Assembly: GCA_038501625.1 (NCBI GenBank)
Contig: JAZAYU010000006.1
Span: forward strand, 14,510,638 to 14,574,637
Direction: 5' to 3'
DNA: 64,000 nucleotides
Source: Corbicula japonica
Lineage: Eukaryota; Mollusca; Bivalvia; Venerida; Cyrenidae
Shown here: positions 57,329 through 64,000 of the stretch, in pieces
How positions within the stretch are numbered: the stretch's first letter is position 1
How the letters are laid out: each line of letters begins with the position of its first letter
The notes under the pieces: generated by a model
What the model saw: only the letters and a program-made list of their open reading frames with translations
The model's database searches: none
What the model was told of the DNA's origin: nothing
Program-made: the position numbers and the translations under genes

Positions 57329-58153
57329 ATGGATCAAAGACGAAAAACGTCGGATCAAAGAATGTGGCACCCTGGAACAACTAGGTCTGCAGTATGTAAT
57401 ATAATGTTTAAGCAAGCAAGGTATGCTAACCGGAAATGTGGACAATGCGGTGAGTGCATTTATTTCAACCATCACTGCAAAGCAGTAAATAGGAGGTGCT
57501 ACAAATGTGGGTTCTATGGACATTATGCAGATTTCTGCAGGAGTTCTAAGTGTCACTTAAAAGAAACAAAAACAAGCACAAAAATGTGTGAAAGAAACAA
57601 CGTGGCAACCAGTTATATCTGTCAGATGATGCCATTTCAAAATTCAAATAATGATGAACTGCAAAAATTATGTAGTTTCAATTCTAATGTTCAGGAGAAC
57701 AGTTCTCTGAAAAAAGAAAACTCTAGGTTGAAGCAAGTAAATAGTAATCTGTGCAATCAAATCAAACAAATGCAAAATGAATTAAACATCCTCCAAGCAT
57801 CATCAAAAGTCAACGCTGAACAAGAAACTCATGAAACATCTTTTAAGTCTGAAATTTCAAAACTAAGACAATTGCTTGAAGAGGAACAGAAAATGTGGTG
57901 GATCAATCGTATAATATGTTCAAGACGTCAAAGGATGATGTTAAAATCCTATCTACTTATGTATGTGGGATTCTTCTGTTCACCTGTGACAGTTGGCAAG
58001 AAAGCAGATTCCTCAGACAAAGACCGTTTGATTGCAACAACTGTGGAAGCACCACCTACCATAAACCAGAACAATGCCCAGCAGAAAAATCCGAAAACAC
58101 ATGTGGACATTGTGGCACCAAGAGACATGTTTCTGTCTTTTGTAAAACCCTAA
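57329..58153 (+). CDS. Gag-like protein of the LTR element: CCHC knuckles plus coiled coil
   Basis: Start chosen at ACCATGG (57329); 274 codons. Residues 37-50 form a Cys/His cluster (CGQCGECIYFNHHC) and 57-70 a canonical CCHC knuckle (CYKCGFYGHYADFC). Residues about 119-180 are a heptad-rich coiled coil (SLKKENSRLKQVNSNL...). After EEEQK (near 57890) the homology seems to shift one frame. There the frame ending at 58164 carries two more knuckles, CNNCGSTTYHKPEQC and CGHCGTKRHVSVFC. So either one base was lost in the cagaaaatg run, or there is a programmed shift. A nucleic-acid-binding packaging role is inferred. No capsid fold is recognised. It is the only gene in the element. Confidence 0.7.
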   Translation: MDQRRKTSDQRMWHPGTTRSAVCNIMFKQARYANRKCGQCGECIYFNHHCKAVNRRCYKCGFYGHYADFCRSSKCHLKETKTSTKMCERNNVATSYICQMMPFQNSNNDELQKLCSFNSNVQENSSLKKENSRLKQVNSNLCNQIKQMQNELNILQASSKVNAEQETHETSFKSEISKLRQLLEEEQKMWWINRIICSRRQRMMLKSYLLMYVGFFCSPVTVGKKADSSDKDRLIATTVEAPPTINQNNAQQKNPKTHVDIVAPRDMFLSFVKP

Positions 58154-58164
58154 CTTTCTCCTGA
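57895..58164 (+). pseudogene. Second knuckle block of the LTR element gene, in another frame
   Basis: Carries two zinc knuckles in tandem (58029-58142), the second a standard CX2CX4HX4C. It is open up to the frame 0 coiled coil, so it probably was or is the C-terminus of the same protein. Confidence 0.55.
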
Positions 58165-58198
58165 ACATCAACTTTGGGGTCCAAAGTTCAAATAGCCA

Positions 58199-58206
58199 GG
58201 GAGGAG
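58199..58206 (+). other. Polypurine tract
   Basis: gggaggag immediately before the 3' LTR, as expected for plus-strand priming. Confidence 0.7.
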
Positions 58207-61119
58207 TTATTATGATGTAGATTTTCCATTATTTTGTATTTTATCATAATAAATTATTTGGTATTAAATATAGAAAGTCAAATTATAACATGTTTAGTAT
58301 CAAAATGTACCTTATTTTAAAAGCAATACATATGTGATACTTGAAATGTAAAATTAGAAAATTAATATCAATTTATTGTAAAAAATACTTATTTTGTAAA
58401 TTGTTGAAAAGGGAAAATACATATTACTCTTTCTTAATTTTAAGTAAAGTAAATTGAGAACCTGCAGCCAGACTTGATGATGGGAAGGTCTAAAATGCAG
58501 AATAATGTGCAGAACGCAGAATGCAGTCTGCAAATTAGGGGTCTAAAATGCAGAACAAATCTGCAGAATGCAGAATGCAGATAATGTATTGGTAATAGGA
58601 ACAAGGAGTCTAAAATGCAGAACGGTTCTGCAGAATGCAGAGTGCAGAAAATGTATTTGACACTGCAAAACACAGAATGATAATTAAAAATGATGCAGAA
58701 CAATTTGCAGATTGCAGATTAACCTTTTGTTGGATCATTAAAGCCAAAATTATTCACACCTTTTCAATGTGAAGTGCATGCTTCCAAAATGTTGAGGTTT
58801 TATTAAAATTAAGCATTTCATTTAGTTCAAAACAGTGATGTCTTATTGTTGTTGTTTTTTTTAATTTATCAAATAACTAACACAATTAAAATATTAAGAT
58901 ATAGAATCTCAACATAAAGGCTTACAGTTATAAACATGTGAAATGCAATCAGTTTCATGATTTGCAATATGTCCATGACATTTTAAAAGTCAAAATAAAG
59001 AAAAAAAGACATCCTGATTATTATCATTCTCGACTAACTGTCAGCCCAAGTAATCATTAGCAACAGCATCATTTTGGTATTGCAGATGATCATGATTGTG
59101 TGATTTATCGATGATTTGATATCAATCCTCAATCTTGCATTAAAGAGAATTTATATCTTTCATATGCTTTTTACCCTAATTCCGCAATTTGTGCGGTCAT
59201 TGCCTTCTTCAAATTGTTGTTCCTTTTGTCATTTTATACAATAATTGGTTAGCAGCCCAGACAATACTAAGTTATGACCGTCACTTATTTAACTTAAACA
59301 ACTTTAATAAAATTAAAGAGACAAACATTTATATATAATACTAATTCAGATATTATAATTGTGTTTAACTCTTAAATTAATATTACAAAATTAATAATGA
59401 ACTTTTATTGATTTTTTTTAAATTTTAATTTGCAGAATTTATTAAATGTTGCACAAAAGAAACATTACTACACAGTTATCTAACAGGTTAAGACTTGGGG
59501 CTTCCTGTCATAAAACAACAATATAACAGATCCTACCAAGTGTGACCATGACACATCATCAGTTTATTGGTATGACACTTACCAGATAGAGGCCATAAGA
59601 TCTATAGATTTATTTGTATGTTAAAGAACAAGCATTATTTTTTTAAATATTAATTTAAGTAATTTGTTTTGTGACCTTAATTAAAACAATTAAACAAACT
59701 TAAATTAACTCATTATCATAAAATTTAAGTTAGTTATCTGAATTTCATTTTTTTCAGACCAACTCCTATCTTTTGTCTTTTATTTGAAATTATCTGTGTT
59801 GTCCTTTTATTTATCATGCATTTTATTTATTGTGTTTCTCTGGTGATAATAAAATTATATATTCATAATTATCATATACAAATGTAATGTGATTGCAAAA
59901 CGAGTGTCGGATAATAATACAATTTAGATTATAAGCCTGAGGTCTGTTTTCTTGGTGATAAATAGGTCAAAACTGTTATATATTTCTTTAGTACTCATTT
60001 GTGAATGGCCATCAGTGTAGACCCTGGTTTGTTTATGAAGAATGCAGGATGCTAATTGAAAACAAATGTGACCAATACTGTGCTCAGCACTTAAAGGGTT
60101 TATCATAAGCCTTAAATAATAATGGTATCATGTGAATGTCCAGATATAAAAAAAAAATTAACTAGTTTTTATAATAAAAAAAATTACAGGTTTAATGTCG
60201 TAAGATCATCACATGTATCACCTTTTCAAAGGCAAAAATACAAAGGTTTGAATAGTTATGGCTTTAATGATCTAACCAAACAAATATTGATCTACATTCT
60301 GCTTACCTTTCTGCCCTTTTGACTATTGTTCTGCATTCTGCAGTGTCGCATTTTCTGCAATCTGCATTCTGCAGAACCATTCTGCACTTTAGACCCCAAT
60401 GCCCTATTACCAATACATTATCTGCATTCTGCGTTCTGCAGATCCGTTCTGCATTTTAGACCCCTAATTTGCTGACTGCATTCTGCGTTCTGCGCAATAT
60501 TCTGCATTTTAGACCTTCCCCTTGATGATTAATATCTGATTAATAATTATTTTATTTCCTTTAAATTGTAAGGAACTGTCACCTGTTATCAATCTGAAGC
60601 TTTTATCACCTTTTGTTTAAATGTGCTTTAGGTCTTACTTGTTTTAATCTGTCGAAATCTCAATTGTTAAGTTGTAAATGTCAATTTTTGAAAAAGGGTA
60701 TATAAACTGAAATTTTCTAGGATAACATTAACAAATTCTTAGTGAACCAAGGAACAAACAAAAACTTTGTGAATGAATTAACTTAAATTTTGTGACTAAA
60801 TTAAACAATACTTTGTGAAAACTTTGTGAACTGTTAAAAAGGACTTTGTGAAATTTAAAATTAAAAAGGGAAATTTAGCTAGGAATCTTAAGACATTACT
60901 TAGTGAAACAAAACTTGTACTTTGAAAATTGTTATTGTGGACTTATTGTTAAAACCACAAATAAAAGCTTAGAAACCTTAAAAGACTTTGTGTAGAACAA
61001 CCACTCTGTGTATAACAACAATAAATTCGTGTAACTCCAGCTGTCAAATAAGCGCTCACCGCAGAAGAAGAGAATAACAACGCAAAAGTCGTTTTACAAC
61101 AAAAAATCTCTTCATAATA
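58207..61119 (+). repeat. 3' LTR (interrupted at 58482-60520)
   Basis: Flanks of the insertion rejoin to give about 865 bp, compared with 851 in the 5' LTR; a ~14-bp insertion near 58326-58340 accounts for the difference. Confidence 0.88.
58482..60520. mobile_element. Mutator-like non-autonomous element, 2039 bp, 9-bp target duplication
   Basis: Ends GGGAAGGTCTAAAATGCAG and its exact inverse; CTTGATGAT at 58473-58481 and 60521-60529. Subterminal zones on both sides (58495-58710, 60325-60510) are built from tgcagaa and aatgcag units and gggtctaaaatgcagaac, in inverted orientation. The interior is AT-rich with no transposase. A 9-bp duplication and long repetitive TIRs fit MULE. The 5' LTR, uninterrupted at cttgatgattaat, is the empty site. 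Confidence 0.85.
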
Positions 61120-61945
61120 CATGCACCACATCTATCTGATCTATATATACACTCTTTGAATCTTGACCAGGAAGTTCGTGTACCTAAAAGATCTAAACAT
61201 TAACAGACTCTGATTAGCCAAAATTTAAAGTTTAATCCAAACTGATCGTCATAATTTTTTCCTGTTATTGCGATAATTACCTGGCAAAAACTAGATAATT
61301 TAAAAATTAAAAATACCAGTTTCTTTAATCCATGTTTATAGTGGTCATATTGAAAAAATATCATTGAGACTTAGGAAGCTAGTTTAAACCATTCTAGTAA
61401 AAAAATTATTTACCTTGTTAAGACTTGTAAACCTGGACGGTGTTTTACTGCCAGTGTGATACAGAATTTTTTTTCCAAATGCTTGAAGTGTCTATCTTTA
61501 GTAAGACTACATCCTCACCAGAAAATGTAAACAATAATCAGATGTGTTTCCATGCAGCTGGTTTTATACAAATCATTATATGCAAAATATGCCAAACTGT
61601 TTTAGTAAAGTTGATTGCACATTTATGCATACAATGACTGCACATATGCAATATTTGTCTGAAATTATGCTATTATCCCCACAAAAATAGTCACGTGCCC
61701 AGGAGAACTTATTATTTGAAAATTTAAAAAAAAATCAAAGAAATCCTACAAAGCGATGTCAACCAGTTCCAATGGTGCAATTCTTTAACAATTTGTGAAT
61801 ACTTTTTTTTGCAAAACATCTCTCATTAATGTATATCTGAACAAAAATACAAACATTACTGAAATTATGCTGGTATCCTTCCACATTAAATTCTCAAAGT
61901 AAGCACAAATATAGTCGGCGGCTCATTGCCGCCGACTAATGACTT
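61120..61945. repeat. Right-hand blocks of the inverted repeat
   Basis: 61120-61216 continues the 56138-56366 arm; 61225-61500 and 61680-61945 are inverse copies of 53521-54060 and 51036-51480. The 190 bp between them replaces the 51480-53520 segment. Confidence 0.7.
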
Positions 61946-62452
61946 GCAACTATTTGATTATGACCCCTTAAAAACTCTCAACAGGGACAAACGACCCCTG
62001 GTTTTCAAAAGCTATTGAAATCCCTGCATCTCTGAAAAGACTCTTTTCACGAGCAAAGAACAGTCGCCGGCTCATTAGATGTGATACGTTTGTGAATAAA
62101 AAACATATTTGAAAGAACATATTAAACTTAGCCAGGGGGTCAAAAGTGAAAAAATTCAAATATGCTTGCATCAAAATGCAAGAATCTGCAGCTTTTGAAA
62201 TCCCTTAATGTTATATTCTAATAAAATAATTTGCAAGTTAAATGGCATTGAAAGAACTCGTATTAATATTTCTGACCACAAACTAGGAATAATTATATAT
62301 ATTATATGCATTAACTTAGTTATAGTAACTGAAATAGCTTTATGATGTAGAGTAATTTCTGAAATTTTAGTTGAAGATGATAATATTCACTAAGAAAGAT
62401 TGTTCAGGTCATTCTAAGTGGCAAAACTAAATATTATTGATCAGAGCACCTT

Positions 62453-62687
62453 TCTGCTATATAAATGTGCCTTTCATTGCATGTGTTTCTAGTGTAGATC
62501 CAGATCAGACTGAACATTTGTGCCATCTGATCAGATCTACATTGGTCATTTCTTGTTCAGAAATAACTTTATGAATCTGAAAGTGAATAGTGCAGATCCT
62601 GACCAAGCAGCAAAGAGATGCAGGGTGATCTAGATCCACTGTTTGCCTATGACATATAGGTGTATATATATGGAGTTAAGGGTTGAA
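62453..62687. repeat. Palindromic MITE-like repeat, family B
   Basis: ctagtgtagatccagatcag, gtgccatctgatcagatct, gaatagtgcagatcctgac; ends gtgtatatatatggag. Confidence 0.7.
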
Positions 62688-62804
62688 GTTAGAAATGGAT
62701 TTTGCTTTGCAAACCTCAAGTATTCCATGTTTATGTCTACTCTTTCCATACAGCTTGTATTCCATGTGTGACAAGGTTAGACCATATCAACTTACATATC
62801 AGTT

Positions 62805-63146
62805 TGGCTAATCAGAGTCTGTTAATGTTTAGATCTTTTAGGTACATGTACTTCCTGATCAAGATTCAAAGAGTGTAGATATAGATCAGATAGATGTGGT
62901 GCATGCATTAAAAGGGTCTAAAAAGAGTTGACAGATAACAGTGGGGAAAGGGTGTCTGTTAAAGGCTCTAGCTAATGAAATGAATATAAAGAGCACCTTT
63001 ATCTGATTTATAAGGTTGGACACTTCCTTAAAATATGGTTACACTAACATAATGCTCAGTAATGCTGGCTCCCTCGGACATATTGTTATACATGAAACCA
63101 AGATCAAATAGCCTTTCACTGGGTCCCTGTGTATTTACTTTGACGT
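62805..63146. repeat. Right arm of the 330-bp inverted repeat (uninterrupted)
   Basis: Inverse of 61216-61120 followed by 56366-56138. It shows the sequence at the LTR target (gcatgcattaaaaggg) before insertion. Confidence 0.85.
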
Positions 63147-63149
63147 CTT

Positions 63150-64000
63150 TGAATTACTTGAAATACGTAAAAGAAAAAATCGAGGTCGCACGGAAGCAGA
63201 ACTAATGGAAACATAAAAAGAAAATCACGTATTCGTTGTTCTATTCATGACCTACATATTATTTTAAAACAATCTGGCAGACACGCTATGCTATCTAGGT
63301 TGGCTTCTCTTTCTATATCAAGTCTGCAGAAACTGGATGAGGAAGCCGACGACATCGTCATTAGAACCCATCCATTTTACGAGGTTGCTAGTCTTATTCA
63401 GTGTTATACTCGGCATGTTCTCAGGCCGCATATTGACTTGGAATCGGACCATCAAAGACATTTCCTTAAAATTTCTTTTTTAAATAAAGGAATAGATTTT
63501 ATTGACCTTCCTAGTATATTTAAAGATAAAAGAGTTCAATCGGCTGTTCCTATTTATTTTAAGAATACTGAATCGCCTATGGTTTGTTATAAATACAACA
63601 AACCAACTAGAAATATAATTTTTAATTACAATAAAATTACATCGGATTTACAGATCATTGAAAATACACCAAAATCTTGAGAGTGTTTAACTTCTAAATA
63701 TTGCTATAAGCCTGCCGGTCATATTGTTACCGGTGATCTTAATTTAATCAAAGACTCTAGAATTCGTAATTTAATTTCTAAAGGTCCCAAATATAGAATA
63801 TCATCCAAAATTGACTTTAATGCATGCCGTGCAGAAATTGCTGAGTCTTTGAACTTATTTTGCAATAAATGGTGCAAAAGAGAACATGCCGAGCCTAATG
63901 CACTTTCTAACTGGAAAAAGCACATATTCAAAACAATTGACACCCGTATATCATTTTATGAAAGAAACATTGCTTTATTACCACCTCGACCTCGTTTTAA
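63150..64000 (+). pseudogene. N-terminal part of a Penelope-type reverse transcriptase gene (one internal stop, open at right edge)
   Basis: In one frame: KSRIRCSIHDLHIILKQSGR, a nominal ATG at 63288, LNKGIDFIDLPSIFKDKRVQ, a TGA at 63678-63680, then in the same frame YCYKPAGHIVTGDLNLI, ISKGPKYRISSKIDF, KWCKREHAEPNALSNWKKHI. The HIVTGDL and KGPK(Y/F)R blocks belong to the N-terminal region of the RT family seen at 43145-44195. The single stop makes this copy a probable pseudogene. The RT core is outside the window. Confidence 0.65.

Larger units (their letters stand above)
56367..61119 (+). mobile_element. LTR retrotransposon without pol, target duplication CATG
   Basis: 5' LTR 56367-57217 (851 bp), internal part 57218-58206 (~990 bp) and 3' LTR 58207-61119 (split by a 2039-bp insertion). 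CATG at 56363-56366 and 61120-61123. LTR ends TTATTATG...CATAATA. Primer-binding-type sequence tggcgaagaatccgcgg follows the 5' LTR, and a polypurine tract (gggaggag) precedes the 3' LTR. The LTRs differ at few positions, so insertion was recent. No protease, RT or integrase: it must be mobilised in trans. The uninterrupted inverted arm at 62906 is an empty-site equivalent. Confidence 0.88.

Overview
The window is animal nuclear DNA, AT-rich and intron-rich, and crowded with short dispersed repeats. The style of the repeats (minisatellite-bearing elements headed by cgtccgtccg or cgcccgtttg motifs, CCAAT-bearing hairpins, Mutator-like and Penelope-like remnants) suggests a bivalve mollusc, probably a heterodont clam. 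That is inference, because no species-diagnostic gene is present.

Region 1 (1-10172, minus strand): the 5' part of an ETAA1-like gene, the ATR kinase activator of the replication stress response. Six coding exons were assembled by hand with matching splice phases (459 codons), and the gene runs off the left edge. Its introns hold a 159-bp minisatellite element, a TIR element and a hAT-like element nested in that TIR element.

Region 2 (10173-14784): intergenic space between two divergent genes, with a Mutator-like element with 108-bp TIRs and a decayed transposase, a Penelope-like tail and a tRNA-derived SINE.

Region 3 (14785-27235, plus): a complete ten-exon CDIN1 gene (CDAN1-interacting nuclease, formerly C15orf41), 279 codons, with the PD-(D/E)xK nuclease core intact. 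Two of its splice junctions have been turned into tandem arrays: about 11 extra copies of a 5' splice site, and three exact 47-bp copies (plus decayed ones) of a 3' splice site.

Region 4 (28803-40640, plus): two intronless paralogues (619 and 644 aa) of a secreted protein whose N-terminal module resembles CBM6/CBM35. They lie in a segmental duplication of roughly 9 kb. The second copy has a chimeric N-terminus. I do not recognise the rest of the protein.

Region 5 (40790-49330): a decayed LINE, split by a minus-strand element with a reverse transcriptase of Penelope-like type, then further repeat copies and a tRNA-like sequence.

Region 6 (51036-63146): a large interrupted inverted repeat. 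Inside it sits a compact LTR retrotransposon with no pol gene, whose only gene encodes CCHC knuckles and a coiled coil. Its 3' LTR is itself split by a Mutator-like element with a 9-bp target duplication. The window ends inside another Penelope-type reverse transcriptase gene (from about 63150).
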